Shown here one piece after another: positions 27,962 to 38,061 of a stretch of 64,000 nt of DNA. The DNA lies in assembly GCF_000377625.1 (NCBI RefSeq), contig NZ_KB898328.1, positions 1 to 64,000 on the forward strand, given 5' to 3'. The DNA comes from Prevotella veroralis DSM 19559 = JCM 6290 (GTDB taxonomy: Bacteria > Bacteroidota > Bacteroidia > Bacteroidales > Bacteroidaceae). A program made the position numbers and the translations under genes. Numbering within the stretch: the first letter of the stretch is position 1; every line of letters begins with the position of its first letter. The notes under the pieces are model-generated. The model did no database searches and was not told the DNA's origin. It saw nothing but the letters and a program-made list of their open reading frames with translations.

Positions 27962-27993
27962 ATTGTGGTAAGCGTGTCAACATGCTACCTTTG
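27962..27993 (+). promoter_or_regulatory. Promoter of locus B
   Basis: ATTG at 27962-27965 and TACCTTTG at 27986-27993 are 20 bases apart, a good match to the Bacteroidota promoter pattern. The predicted leader to 28127 is about 125 nt. Confidence 0.62.
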
Positions 27994-28069
27994 CACAAAA
28001 TTTACAAACAATTCGTAAACAACTTATCTACATGCAGTGGCATGCTAAACGATTAGCTGCTATAAAAGA

Positions 28070-28085
28070 AGAATCTTCGGATTCT
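28070..28085 (+). ncRNA. UUCG-tetraloop hairpin in the locus B leader
   Basis: AGAATC pairs with GATTCT around the exceptionally stable loop TTCG. It lies 41 bases before the start codon of the first gene. It could be a leader regulatory or stability element. Confidence 0.45.
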
Positions 28086-28126
28086 CAACCCAATGCAAGG
28101 TTGCTATAAGTTTGATTACCTGAATT

Positions 28127-30385
28127 ATGCTTTATAATACAAAATACATGTTGCCTCTACTGTTTGTTCTGACACCAATGAGCGTGTGTGCCCAGACACA
28201 AGACAGCCTACAAACAGAGAAAAAGAGTGCTTTAACTGACTCGGTTCACCGTATGACCGAAGTGATTGTACGCTCCAATCAAATGCTGGGGAGCAAGTTT
28301 GAAGCCCGTAACCGCACTGGTTCGGCTTATTATATATCTCCCACTGAGATTGTGAAATTCGGTTACACCGATATTAACCGTATGCTCAAGAGTGTGCCGG
28401 GAGTGAATGTTTACGAGGAAGACGGATATGGTCTTCGACCGAACATCAGTCTTCGAGGCACCAAAGCCGAGCGCAGTGAGCGCATCACCTTGATGGAGGA
28501 TGGTGTGCTGGCAGCCCCTGCTCCCTATGCAGCTCCAGCCGCTTATTACTTTCCGAATGCGGGTCGTATGTACGCCATAGAGGTGTTGAAGGGTAGTAGT
28601 CAGGTGCAGTACGGTCCTTTCACGACAGGTGGTGCTATTAATATGGTGTCTACCCCCATTCCTTCCAAGTTCAGTTTGAAAGCGAACGCATCCTATGGTA
28701 GCTATAACACATTGAAGTCTTACTTCAGTGTAGGTAATCGCTTCAAGTACACTGGATTCATCATTGAGTATCTACGTTACCAATCGGATGGATTCAGAAA
28801 GGACGTTCCGAACGAGCGAACAGGATTCAAACGCAATGACATCATAGCCAAGTTTGCCGCCCAGACCAATAATGAGGAAGGGCTCAATCATCTGTTTGAA
28901 CTGAAGTTCGGGTTTGCCAATGAGACCTCAGATGAGACCTATCTCGGATTGTCCGAACAGGATTTTGCTCTCCGCCCGTACTATCGCTATGCAGGAGCAC
29001 AGAAGGATAACCTCAAGACGAGACATACCCAATGGGTGGCAACTTACGTCATCGAGTCGCCAAGGAAACTCAAAATAACCACCAATCTATACTATAATTA
29101 CTTCTTTCGTAACTGGTATAAACTCAACGAAGTAAGGGTGGGGAATACTAAAGCTGAACGCCGTTCGATTGATGCAGTATTGGCTGACCCCGAGACAAAT
29201 AAAGCCTACTTTGATATTGTGACAGGGCAGACCGATTACGTAGGGGAGGCTTTAATGCTGCGTGCCAACCATCGTGTTTATCACTCACGAGGCATTCAGT
29301 CGAAGGGAGAATACCGCACAATGCTATGGGACGGATACCTCACTGCCGAGCTTGGATTGCGTTATCATGCTGACAGTGAAGACCGTTTTCAGCAAGACGA
29401 CGGCTATTCCATGCAAGGAGGACGCATGCAGCTCTTCTTGAAGGGGCTCCCCGGAAGCAACGCCAACCGCATTACTACGGCACATGCTTGGGCTGGTTAT
29501 TGGTTGGCGAAATGGTCGAAAGGGATCGTCACCCTTACTGCCGGCATGCGTTACGAAGACGTTGATCTGTTGCAGAGAGACTATACTAAGGCCGATCCTC
29601 GTCGAACAGGAATGGTGCGCATAGAGACTTCTAACCATGCAAGAGCACTATTGCCTGGTATTGGAGTAAACGTTAAACTCCTGCCTACACTATCGGCTTT
29701 CGGCGGTCTTCATAAGGGTTTCGCTCCCCCCAGTGCCACTTTAGGTCAGAAGGCAGAGAGCAGTGTTAACGTTGAAGCAGGCTTGCGATACACTACCACA
29801 AAGATGAAAGTTGAGGCTATTGTGTTCAATAACAACTACTCCAATATGCTTGGGAGTGACCTCGCAGCACAGGGTGGGCAAGGTACACTGGAGCAATTCA
29901 ACGTGGGTAAGGCACTGGTCAATGGATTAGAGTTCATGTTCCATTATCAGCCCATCCCGCAACATCTCGCTCTCCGTCTGCCCTTACAACTATCTTACAC
30001 CTATACCAATACGAAGATGAAAAACGATTTCGTCAGTTCGGCATGGGGACATGTTGTCTATGGAGATGAGATACCTTATATATATAAGCACGCTGTGAAC
30101 CTACAGATCGGACTTGAGTATAAATGGTTGGAAGCCAACTTTGGAGCACGATACAATGGTGACATGCGCACAACGGCAGGGCAAGGTCGCATTGCAGAAA
30201 GGGAAAAGATTCCACATCACCTTATATTAGATGCCTCATTGAAAGGGCGTATCAATAAGCGACTCACCCTCACTTTGAATGCTATCAACCTAACGAATAA
30301 ACGCTACCTCGTGTCCCGTCATCCTTCAGGATTGCGTGCCGGTCACCCTTTGGGAGTGTATGGAGGATTGCAATTTAAGCTCTGA
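28127..30385 (+). CDS. FecA-like TonB-dependent receptor
   Basis: This is an outer-membrane receptor of 752 residues with a signal peptide (ends near VCAQ, about residue 21). It has no carboxypeptidase-like domain. The plug, at about 45-180, has FecA-type blocks: INRMLKSVPGVNVYEEDGYGLRPNI, ISLRGTKAERSERITLMEDG and GSSQVQYGPFTTGGAINMV. The barrel ends with GVYGGLQFKL. FecA-like receptors usually take up ferric chelates or haem. There is no FecI/FecR pair next to it and no N-terminal signalling domain, so control must come from elsewhere. It is the first gene of a ten-gene operon and lies 42 bp before the SusC gene, an unusual pairing. Confidence 0.9.
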   Translation: MLYNTKYMLPLLFVLTPMSVCAQTQDSLQTEKKSALTDSVHRMTEVIVRSNQMLGSKFEARNRTGSAYYISPTEIVKFGYTDINRMLKSVPGVNVYEEDGYGLRPNISLRGTKAERSERITLMEDGVLAAPAPYAAPAAYYFPNAGRMYAIEVLKGSSQVQYGPFTTGGAINMVSTPIPSKFSLKANASYGSYNTLKSYFSVGNRFKYTGFIIEYLRYQSDGFRKDVPNERTGFKRNDIIAKFAAQTNNEEGLNHLFELKFGFANETSDETYLGLSEQDFALRPYYRYAGAQKDNLKTRHTQWVATYVIESPRKLKITTNLYYNYFFRNWYKLNEVRVGNTKAERRSIDAVLADPETNKAYFDIVTGQTDYVGEALMLRANHRVYHSRGIQSKGEYRTMLWDGYLTAELGLRYHADSEDRFQQDDGYSMQGGRMQLFLKGLPGSNANRITTAHAWAGYWLAKWSKGIVTLTAGMRYEDVDLLQRDYTKADPRRTGMVRIETSNHARALLPGIGVNVKLLPTLSAFGGLHKGFAPPSATLGQKAESSVNVEAGLRYTTTKMKVEAIVFNNNYSNMLGSDLAAQGGQGTLEQFNVGKALVNGLEFMFHYQPIPQHLALRLPLQLSYTYTNTKMKNDFVSSAWGHVVYGDEIPYIYKHAVNLQIGLEYKWLEANFGARYNGDMRTTAGQGRIAEREKIPHHLILDASLKGRINKRLTLTLNAINLTNKRYLVSRHPSGLRAGHPLGVYGGLQFKL

Positions 30386-30427
30386 TAGTGTATAAACCAC
30401 CAATAGTTACAAGCAAAAAGAACAATC

Positions 30428-33400
30428 ATGATAAAAGAGATAAATAGATTTATCAACAAACGAAAAGCTCTATTGACCCTCATCTTGCTGTTTATGACGC
30501 TCACACTGACGGCACAGACAACAGGAACCATCAGTGGAACGGTCAAGAACGAACAGGGCGAAACACTCATCGGAGCCTTTGTGCAGGTTGTAGAAACTAA
30601 GCAGAAAGCAGTGAGCGACATGGATGGTCACTTCACTATAAAGGCTTCTCAAGGACAGACCTTACAGGTGAGTTACATCGGAATGACACCTCGGAAGGTA
30701 AAAGTGAGCGGTCAGAACCTTACCATCACACTAAAGGCTGATGCGCGACAGATTGATGAAGTCGTTGTTACAGGCTATCAGAACATCCGTAATAGAGTAT
30801 ATACAGGAGCGGCAACATCGGTTAAGATGGATGATATTAAGCTGGAAGGTGTTGCCGACGTATCGCGTATGTTGGAAGGTCGAGTGCCTGGTTTGTCTAT
30901 TCAGAGCATATCGGGAACCTTCGGATCAGCCCCTCGTATTAATATTCGTGGTGGTGCTTCAATCATCGGAAACGTGCAACCTCTGTATGTCATAGATGGT
31001 GCGGTGTATGAAGACTTGGTGCATCTCAGCCTCGATCAACTCGCATCTGGTGATGCTGTGACGCTCATCTCCTCGGCAATATCAGGTTTGAATCCTGCCG
31101 ACATACAGGATATTCAAGTGTTGAAAGACGCTTCTGCTACATCAGTCTATGGTGCTCGTGCCTTGAATGGAGTAATCGTCATTACCACTAAAGCGGGTAG
31201 AAGAGAGTCTCCTCTACGTGTAACTTATTCCACAGAGAACTCCATTCGACTCAGACCGAGGTACTCCGACTTCGACTTACTGAACTCACAAGAGACCATG
31301 TCGCTCTATCAAGAGATGAATGATAAGGGCTATTTCGGTGTGACCAAATCGTTATATGGACGGCGAAGTGGCATTTATTACCAGCTATATAAGGCTGTTA
31401 GCACCGTCAATCCAGCAACGGGTACTTACTATCTGCCCAATACGCCTGATGCAAAGATGGACTTCCTGCGCAAGAGGGAGTATGCCAATACTGACTGGTT
31501 TAAGCTCCTTTTCACGATGAATCCTACCACTAATCACATGATAACACTGTCGGGTGGTGGCAAGAACACAGCTACTTACGCTTCATTAGGTTTCTATCAT
31601 GATGCTGGATGGACGATAGCTGATAAGGTAAGTCGCTTTACGGCAAATGTAAAAAACACCTTTTACATTAACGACAAACTGACTGCCACGCTCACAGCAC
31701 AGGGCAATATCCGTTCGCAAAAAGCACCGGGAACGATGCCGCAACGCAAGAATAACGCCTTAGGAGTGTTTGAACGCGACTTCGATATCAATCCTTTTTC
31801 TTACGCATTAGGTACGAGTAGGACTTTAAGTCCTTATGATGATGAGGGTAATCTGTCGTATTATCGCAACAACTGGGCACCTTTCAACATCTTGAATGAG
31901 TATGCTAATAACAAGATGGATATCGATGTCTTGGACTTCAAGATACAATCCGAAGCAACCTACCGAATCAACCCTGAGCTGGCTTTGAAAGGCTTAGTTG
32001 CACTCAGACATGCTCATACCAATACGACGCATGAGGTGCTTGAAGGATCGAACATTATACAGGCCTTTCGTGCGAACGAGAATCCTTTTGTTGCCAAGGA
32101 GAATATCTATTTGGTGCATGATAAGGACAATCCGCAGCTGCAACCGAGGGTAGGTCTGACCCACGGAGGCATTCTCAACAAGACAGAAGCATCCTTAAAG
32201 AGTTTCTTGGGACGCATAGCCATCGACTTTGATAAGCGGTTGGGACAACATGACCTAAAGGCTTTTGCCTTCACAGAGTTGCGTTCGGCTATTCGCACTA
32301 CCAATCCTTTCGAGGGTTACGGCATCCAATACGACCGAGGCAATCAGGTATATACTAACCCCTTGATATTCAATAAGCTCATTGATGAAGGGAGTAGTTA
32401 CTTCAGTTACCATAAGCGGAATGACCGCGGAATAACCTTCTCTTTCAATGGTACTTATGGGTATGCTGGCAAGTACATATTCAATGTTGTGGTTAATACC
32501 GAGGGTTCGAACACATCGGGAAAGGGTGCTCGTGCCTTGTGGTTACCCACTTGGAACATCGGAGGAAAGTGGAACTTAGACCAAGAGGAATGGTTGAAAA
32601 ACAATCAAACTATCTCTCGTTTGGCTCTAAGAGCAAGTTACGGCTTGACCGCGAAGATGAATGAAGAGGCCATCAATGCTAATGCTGTCTATCGAAGTGG
32701 GATAGTGAATCGATTCCAGTTCGGCGATAGAGAGAACAAACTAAACATCTTCCACTTAGAGAACAGAGACCTCACATGGGAGAAGATGTACGAGTTGAAC
32801 ATTGGTATGGAACTAGGTTTATTCAACAACCGAATAAGTACAACACTGGATGTATATCAACGAAATACATTCGATCTCATCGATCTCGTCCGAACATCGG
32901 GAGTAGGCGGTGAATATTACAAGTACGCTAACTTTGGTGATATGCGTACACAGGGTGTGGAACTCGGAGTGCATACGAAGAACATTATCAGTAAGGACTT
33001 TCAATGGTCGACAAGCCTCACCTTGAGTGCTATGAATCAAAAGATTACACGCTTACTGAACACTCCTAATGCCTTTGATATGGTCGCTGGGCGAGGCAGA
33101 GGGAACATAGTTGGTTACCCACGAGGCTCTCTCTTCGCCTTTAACTTCCAAGGATTGGATCAGAACGGACTGCCTACTTTTGACTTCGGACTTTATCCCT
33201 CTAATCAAGGAGAGTATGCGAAGAATGCTGGGGCAGACTTCCTTGATACGCAGTATGCCAAATCTTACCTCTTATATTATGGACCTATTGAACCACAGGT
33301 AATCGGTGGTTTGTCCAATACTATTAGGTATAAAGACTGGGAACTATCGTTCTTTCTGACCATGCAAGCAGGTAATAAGATCCGGCTGAACCCCACTTTC

Positions 33401-33814
33401 GACCCCGAGTTTGGTGACTTAAACGTCTTCTCGAAGTCTTACTACAATCGATGGCTCAATCCCGGAGATGAGAGAAAGACGGATGTTCCGGTGCTTCCAT
33501 CGCAAGAGTTGATTGAAAAAGTGGGTAAGGAGAACATCGAAAGGGCGTATAATACTTATAACTACTCGCAGATGATGATTGCAGATGGTAGTTTCGTGCG
33601 TATGAAGAACATCTCTTTAGCCTATCATGTACCCAGTGACTTCCTAAAGAAGATGAGGCTCCAAACAATGGATCTACGCCTTAATGTGACCAATCCCTTC
33701 CTCCTTTATTCAGACAAGAAACTAAAGGGACAGGATCCAGAGTACTATAAGTCGGGTGGTGTGTCACTACCAACTCCTAAGCAATATACCCTAACATTGA
33801 ATATTGGTTTCTAA
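30428..33814 (+). CDS. SusC/RagA-family TonB-dependent transporter, locus B
   Basis: This is a 1128-residue barrel transporter. A signal peptide runs to about residue 33 (LTAQ). A carboxypeptidase-like domain follows at about 36-110 (ISGTVKNEQGETLIGAFVQV), then the TonB-box-like DEVVVTGYQN and a plug with SGTFGSAPRINIRGGAS. The barrel ends in LNIGF. It is paralogous to the locus A transporter at 13856 over its whole length. It forms a SusCD pair with the gene 4 bp downstream. The neighbouring FecA-like receptor and DUF4856 protein suggest an iron- or haem-related cargo, while homology to locus A suggests peptides. Haemoprotein-derived peptides would satisfy both, but this is speculation. Confidence 0.93.
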   Translation: MIKEINRFINKRKALLTLILLFMTLTLTAQTTGTISGTVKNEQGETLIGAFVQVVETKQKAVSDMDGHFTIKASQGQTLQVSYIGMTPRKVKVSGQNLTITLKADARQIDEVVVTGYQNIRNRVYTGAATSVKMDDIKLEGVADVSRMLEGRVPGLSIQSISGTFGSAPRINIRGGASIIGNVQPLYVIDGAVYEDLVHLSLDQLASGDAVTLISSAISGLNPADIQDIQVLKDASATSVYGARALNGVIVITTKAGRRESPLRVTYSTENSIRLRPRYSDFDLLNSQETMSLYQEMNDKGYFGVTKSLYGRRSGIYYQLYKAVSTVNPATGTYYLPNTPDAKMDFLRKREYANTDWFKLLFTMNPTTNHMITLSGGGKNTATYASLGFYHDAGWTIADKVSRFTANVKNTFYINDKLTATLTAQGNIRSQKAPGTMPQRKNNALGVFERDFDINPFSYALGTSRTLSPYDDEGNLSYYRNNWAPFNILNEYANNKMDIDVLDFKIQSEATYRINPELALKGLVALRHAHTNTTHEVLEGSNIIQAFRANENPFVAKENIYLVHDKDNPQLQPRVGLTHGGILNKTEASLKSFLGRIAIDFDKRLGQHDLKAFAFTELRSAIRTTNPFEGYGIQYDRGNQVYTNPLIFNKLIDEGSSYFSYHKRNDRGITFSFNGTYGYAGKYIFNVVVNTEGSNTSGKGARALWLPTWNIGGKWNLDQEEWLKNNQTISRLALRASYGLTAKMNEEAINANAVYRSGIVNRFQFGDRENKLNIFHLENRDLTWEKMYELNIGMELGLFNNRISTTLDVYQRNTFDLIDLVRTSGVGGEYYKYANFGDMRTQGVELGVHTKNIISKDFQWSTSLTLSAMNQKITRLLNTPNAFDMVAGRGRGNIVGYPRGSLFAFNFQGLDQNGLPTFDFGLYPSNQGEYAKNAGADFLDTQYAKSYLLYYGPIEPQVIGGLSNTIRYKDWELSFFLTMQAGNKIRLNPTFDPEFGDLNVFSKSYYNRWLNPGDERKTDVPVLPSQELIEKVGKENIERAYNTYNYSQMMIADGSFVRMKNISLAYHVPSDFLKKMRLQTMDLRLNVTNPFLLYSDKKLKGQDPEYYKSGGVSLPTPKQYTLTLNIGF

Positions 33815-33818
33815 CTGA

Positions 33819-35351
33819 ATGAAGATGAAGAAATACATATCATTACTGCTTTTAGCCGTTAGCTGTCTGCTTGTCGGCTGTAACGACTTCCTCGATAAGA
33901 GCCCCGATTCGGACTTGGATGTCGATATTGATTCTGAGAAGAAAGTAGCTGAACTACTTACGGGAGCCTATCCGGAAGCAAGCTATATACCCTTTCTTGA
34001 ACCTCGAACAGATAATGTGGAGGAACGCACGAATGGGGTTCATACACGATTGAATGAGGCAATGTTCTTCTGGGAAGACTATGATCAAGAGGATTTAGAC
34101 ACGCCTCTCAACTATTGGAATGCATGCTACAAAGGTATTGCGCAGGCTAACAAAGCATTGGAACTATTAAGTCGTTACCCTAAAACGGAGCGTGTGAAAG
34201 CGTTGTACGGAGAGGCTTTCTTGTTGAGAGCCTATCTACATTTTATGTTGGTGAATATATGGGCGGAGCCTTATGGAGGAGCTTCGGATAACCTTGGAAT
34301 ACCCTATATCACCAAGCCAGAGAAGCACGCCTTGGTCAATTATGAACGTGGGACTGTAAATGAGGTGTACGATAAGATAGAGAAAGACTTACGCTTAGGT
34401 ATCTCCTTAGTATCGGATAACTATTATACACATCCTAAGTTCCATTTCAATAAGAAAGCCGCTTACGCTTTCGCAACTCGGTTCTATCTCATGAAAGGGG
34501 AATGGCAGTCTGTGATCGAGTATGCCGATTATGTCTTAGGGAGTGAACCGAAGAGTCAGCTTCGATCATGGCGTCATTACGCTGATGAAATGGAGTTTTC
34601 TCCACAAAACCTATACCATAGGTACATGGCTGTGGATGAACCAGCTAACCTCTTGCTAACAACTACCGAGTCGCGATGGGCACGTTCAGTGGTGAATGAA
34701 AAATATGGTTCTACATTCAACACCATTGATAAGATCTTTGCGCAAAGGGGCATAGAAGGAGGCGGAGATTACGCTAAGATGAATTTCATTGGTACTTATC
34801 TCTTCACTTCCTCACCAGCTCCTACGACCACAGGACGATATATGGCTAAGTTTGATGAGTTGGCTAATTCAGAGCAAACAGGCACTAAGCCGCGTGGCAT
34901 CTATGTGACCAATGCGCTCTTCACTGTCGATGAAGTGCTCCTCAACAGGATGGAGGCTTATGCTATGCTAAGGAACTATGACCATGCTATCGATGATTAC
35001 CTGCAATACATGCAAGGCAAGTTTGGCTTCATGCCATCCGTCGAACGAGCAGTGTACACATCGACTAACAGCAATCGATATAACCTATATTCTCCCTTCT
35101 ACGGGATGACCTTGAAGCAGCTTGCAATGGTACAACTAATACTCGACTTCCGCCAAAAGGAGTTCTTCCAAGAGGGCTTACGTTGGTTCGACATCCGCCG
35201 CTTTCACATTGCAGTGAAGCGTTCGTCGAAGAGCTCCTATTACTTCCCCTTGGAGAAAGATGACCCTCGAAAAGTTCTTCAGATACCAACAGAAGCTATC
35301 CAACGAGGGCTTACTCCTAATCCCCGTGAACGTCAGCAATTGCCAAGATAA
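33819..35351 (+). CDS. SusD/RagB-family lipoprotein, locus B
   Basis: The signal ends LVGC (Cys near residue 21), followed by NDFLDKSPDSDLD. At 510 residues it has the usual SusD helical blocks, including LYGEAFLLRAYLHFMLVNIWAEP near residue 130 and EGLRWFDIRRFHIAVK near residue 455. It pairs with the SusC 4 bp upstream and is paralogous to the protein at 17213. It is somewhat shorter at its C-terminus than that paralogue, ending soon after the PNPRERQQ block. Confidence 0.93.
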   Translation: MKMKKYISLLLLAVSCLLVGCNDFLDKSPDSDLDVDIDSEKKVAELLTGAYPEASYIPFLEPRTDNVEERTNGVHTRLNEAMFFWEDYDQEDLDTPLNYWNACYKGIAQANKALELLSRYPKTERVKALYGEAFLLRAYLHFMLVNIWAEPYGGASDNLGIPYITKPEKHALVNYERGTVNEVYDKIEKDLRLGISLVSDNYYTHPKFHFNKKAAYAFATRFYLMKGEWQSVIEYADYVLGSEPKSQLRSWRHYADEMEFSPQNLYHRYMAVDEPANLLLTTTESRWARSVVNEKYGSTFNTIDKIFAQRGIEGGGDYAKMNFIGTYLFTSSPAPTTTGRYMAKFDELANSEQTGTKPRGIYVTNALFTVDEVLLNRMEAYAMLRNYDHAIDDYLQYMQGKFGFMPSVERAVYTSTNSNRYNLYSPFYGMTLKQLAMVQLILDFRQKEFFQEGLRWFDIRRFHIAVKRSSKSSYYFPLEKDDPRKVLQIPTEAIQRGLTPNPRERQQLPR

Positions 35352-35368
35352 GTATGATGAACAAGTAA

Positions 35369-36352
35369 ATGATTACAAAAATGATAAAGATAAAAGCAAT
35401 TCTTCTCCTGTTCGCAACCATAATTCTCGCTGCTTGCAGTAGTGAGAAACTAAATGAGACAAGCGTCATTGACGAAGGGAGAAAGCAGATAGCAACCACC
35501 GAACTGGATAAGTGGATCCTCGAGAATATCACAATCCCTTATGGGATAGAGGTGGTCTACCGATGGGAAAAGAACGCTGGTTCAGCTGGCTCTTACATTT
35601 ATCCTCCAAAGCTGGAGAACGTTCGTAAGGTGCTTGAAGCAGTACGAGTAATGGGCTTGGAGACCTATCGGCTCAAGGAGACGGGCGGAGAAGAACTATT
35701 GCTCGGGAGGCTCCCTATCAAGTTATATCTATATGGAGGAGGGAATCCAGATACGCATGGTGTGGAGCGACTTAACAATCCGCAACTCACTGCGAAAGAG
35801 ATGTGTATCTATCACGTAGACGATTTCAACCCAGCAGATGAGGATAAGGTCTTTGTCCTTATGCGCAGTGTTCACCATCAATTAGCCAAGTGCTTAATGC
35901 TACACATAGCCTATGACCGTGACAAATTCTCGATGATCAGTAAACAACGATACACTGGTTCAACTGAGTCTCTGGCTGCTCCTTTAAGCTATGCACGCAC
36001 TGGCAAGGAACGTTTTGGGCTCGATTCCTATGCCAATAAACGTGGTTTTTATACGATGTTAGGCTTCCTCTCGCCTGAAGATGACTTTGCCGAAATCATC
36101 AGTGCCACGCTTACCAGTACGCCTAAGGAGGTTTATGACGCATCAATCACAGCCCAAACTCCCGACACAGACATCGATCCTGAGGTAAACGCCCGATATG
36201 CAGAAGAGGCGAAGCAAGCCTATAAGGAGTTTACTGAGAAACAGTCGTTTGTATCCGAATATGTACTCAAGTCGTGGCATATAAACCTAAAGCAAATGCA
36301 AGTAATAAGCATCAGAAGAATCAATGCTTACGTCAAACAACACCAGAGATGA
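35369..36352 (+). CDS. Metallopeptidase-like lipoprotein lacking the HExxH motif
   Basis: It is homologous to the putative metallopeptidase at 18932. Both open with a lipoprotein signal followed by KLxxTSVI, share LDKWxxxNxxxPYxIE, and keep the late FAE motif. In this copy the zinc site reads HHQLAK (residues 169-174), so the catalytic Glu has become Gln and the second zinc His has become Lys. It is therefore probably a binding protein, not a peptidase. The lipidated Cys is in LAAC (near residue 23). A second ATG at 35381 is an equally good start. It overlaps the next gene by 4 bp (ATGA). Confidence 0.8.
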   Translation: MITKMIKIKAILLLFATIILAACSSEKLNETSVIDEGRKQIATTELDKWILENITIPYGIEVVYRWEKNAGSAGSYIYPPKLENVRKVLEAVRVMGLETYRLKETGGEELLLGRLPIKLYLYGGGNPDTHGVERLNNPQLTAKEMCIYHVDDFNPADEDKVFVLMRSVHHQLAKCLMLHIAYDRDKFSMISKQRYTGSTESLAAPLSYARTGKERFGLDSYANKRGFYTMLGFLSPEDDFAEIISATLTSTPKEVYDASITAQTPDTDIDPEVNARYAEEAKQAYKEFTEKQSFVSEYVLKSWHINLKQMQVISIRRINAYVKQHQR

Positions 36353-37380
36353 ATAACAATAAGATGAAATACTATCTATTAGCAATGGTGCTCCTCTTGG
36401 TTGCCTGCACCAGTAATGATGATATTTTCGATAAGAGTCCAGCGCAACGCAATAGTGAGAGTATTGCTAACTTGAAACGAGAACTCGTCGAGGCACCCTA
36501 CGGATGGCGTGTCCTTTATTTTCCAAAGACCGACTCCTTGCTCTTTTCCAACCCTTCAGAACTGATTTCACAACAGGCTTTCAGAGGGCGATATGGCTAT
36601 GGAGGCGACTGTTTCACAATGCTGTTTAAGGACGACAACACGGTCGTAATGCGTGCTGACTACACCGAGCAGACAGCTACACAACCAATGATAAGCGAGT
36701 ATATCATTGGTAGGAACAGTTTCACCCAACTAACTTTCTCCACTTATAACTATATCCACCAATTAGTGAACGACCGCTTTGAAGGGTCGTCAGACTTCCT
36801 TTTCATGGGGCGAAATGAGGATGGAGATTTAGCTTTCCGCACGGCATCCTACCTTCAACCTGCACGTGAGTACATCGTCTTCTCAAAGTTGAAAGCACCA
36901 GAGGAAACAACCTCCTTCGTGCAAAAAGCGTATGAGAATCGGGCGTTCTTTGAGCGTATGACGAACCCACAACTGCGTATCCATCGTGGTGGGCGCACGT
37001 TCTTTCAAAGTGACATATACATCAAACGCAATGTAGAGACTAATCAAGCTCTATTGAAGGAGATTGTTGCGAAGCGTTATTATCTCTTCCTTTTCACGCA
37101 GAAGAAGAACCCTATTCCGGGTTATCCAGCCAAAGAGATGACTGGATTAGGCTCTGGTTATGCAGGCACGGAACAGGGTATTACCTTCCGAGCTGGGCTT
37201 CGTTATGACAGTAAAACGATGTTTTTCGACTTCCAGCGACAGGGTGATCGCTTTGTTGCAGAGCTTGTTTCGGTGTACGATCCACTATTGCGTACCACCC
37301 GACTGGTCAGTAAGCACCTCCATCCCGAAGGTGAGTTTACAGGCTTGGAAGCCGAAATCTGGGATGCACCCACCGAATAA
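36349..37380 (+). CDS. DUF4302 lipoprotein, locus B
   Basis: The start is placed at ATG 36349, which overlaps the preceding stop as ATGA. A second ATG at 36364 (MKYYLLAMV) is possible. The signal ends LVAC. The DUF4302 pattern is visible as SIANLKRELVEAPYGWRVLYFPKTD, then GRYGYGGDCFTMLFKDD and a SEYIIGRNSFTQLTFSTYN strand series. About 343 residues, shorter than the locus A homologue because it lacks the BACON-like extension. It is probably a surface accessory of the SusCD pair. Confidence 0.8.
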   Translation: MNNNKMKYYLLAMVLLLVACTSNDDIFDKSPAQRNSESIANLKRELVEAPYGWRVLYFPKTDSLLFSNPSELISQQAFRGRYGYGGDCFTMLFKDDNTVVMRADYTEQTATQPMISEYIIGRNSFTQLTFSTYNYIHQLVNDRFEGSSDFLFMGRNEDGDLAFRTASYLQPAREYIVFSKLKAPEETTSFVQKAYENRAFFERMTNPQLRIHRGGRTFFQSDIYIKRNVETNQALLKEIVAKRYYLFLFTQKKNPIPGYPAKEMTGLGSGYAGTEQGITFRAGLRYDSKTMFFDFQRQGDRFVAELVSVYDPLLRTTRLVSKHLHPEGEFTGLEAEIWDAPTE

Positions 37381-37426
37381 TTCAACAATAGAAGATAGGT
37401 AAATACATTCAATAAGACAATCAACT

Positions 37427-38053
37427 ATGGTGAAGAAACTGATTCATTATATATTAATAGGTGTGCTGCTCCTTACTACGGGTTGCACAAGGAGTAGTGA
37501 AGAATATGCCGAGGAGGACTACGAGAAACTATTTCCTTTCAAAGGAATAGATAAGCCGAAGCTCTCTTACGAAGATCAGGTTATACAGCTCGGGAACCCC
37601 GATGCACCTGTTACTGATTATGTGTATCCCGGTGTAGACATCACCGATAACGTAAGAGACTACACTGTTACGCTCACGTGTTCCTATACTGAGGTGAACC
37701 TTTTGGGACAACTCGTGGAAGATAACGACATCTCTTCTCGATACACCATAAGGTACATTTCGCCCGATAAACAACTGCATGTCATAGCAAGCAATCGTCG
37801 AGATGAAACTGCAACAACCTTCCTGACCAATGGAAAGGAGTATAAGCTCACCTTCACTGCACACTCTGGTTATCCTATGTATATCTGTGTGAATGGTGTC
37901 GGTCCACGTGGTTCTTCCATCAAGGCAACCATCTCTGCTGTATCAGAAGATGGACTTACTATCGTGAAGTCACTCACTGTCAACCAGCATCAAAACGAAG
38001 AGGGAATCGACAAGATAAAGTCTCCTTTCTGTGGTTATATTATCCTTCCATAA
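37427..38053 (+). CDS. Lipoprotein of unknown function, locus B
   Basis: The 208-residue precursor has a clear lipoprotein signal (LLTTGC, Cys near residue 20). The mature part is beta-rich with a DYTVTLTCSYTEVNLLG block near residue 80, suggesting an Ig-like or similar sandwich. No family is recognised. It lies 46 bp after the DUF4302 gene and 8 bp before the DUF4856 gene, so it belongs to the operon and is probably surface-exposed. Confidence 0.7.
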   Translation: MVKKLIHYILIGVLLLTTGCTRSSEEYAEEDYEKLFPFKGIDKPKLSYEDQVIQLGNPDAPVTDYVYPGVDITDNVRDYTVTLTCSYTEVNLLGQLVEDNDISSRYTIRYISPDKQLHVIASNRRDETATTFLTNGKEYKLTFTAHSGYPMYICVNGVGPRGSSIKATISAVSEDGLTIVKSLTVNQHQNEEGIDKIKSPFCGYIILP

Positions 38054-38061
38054 TAGAGAAA

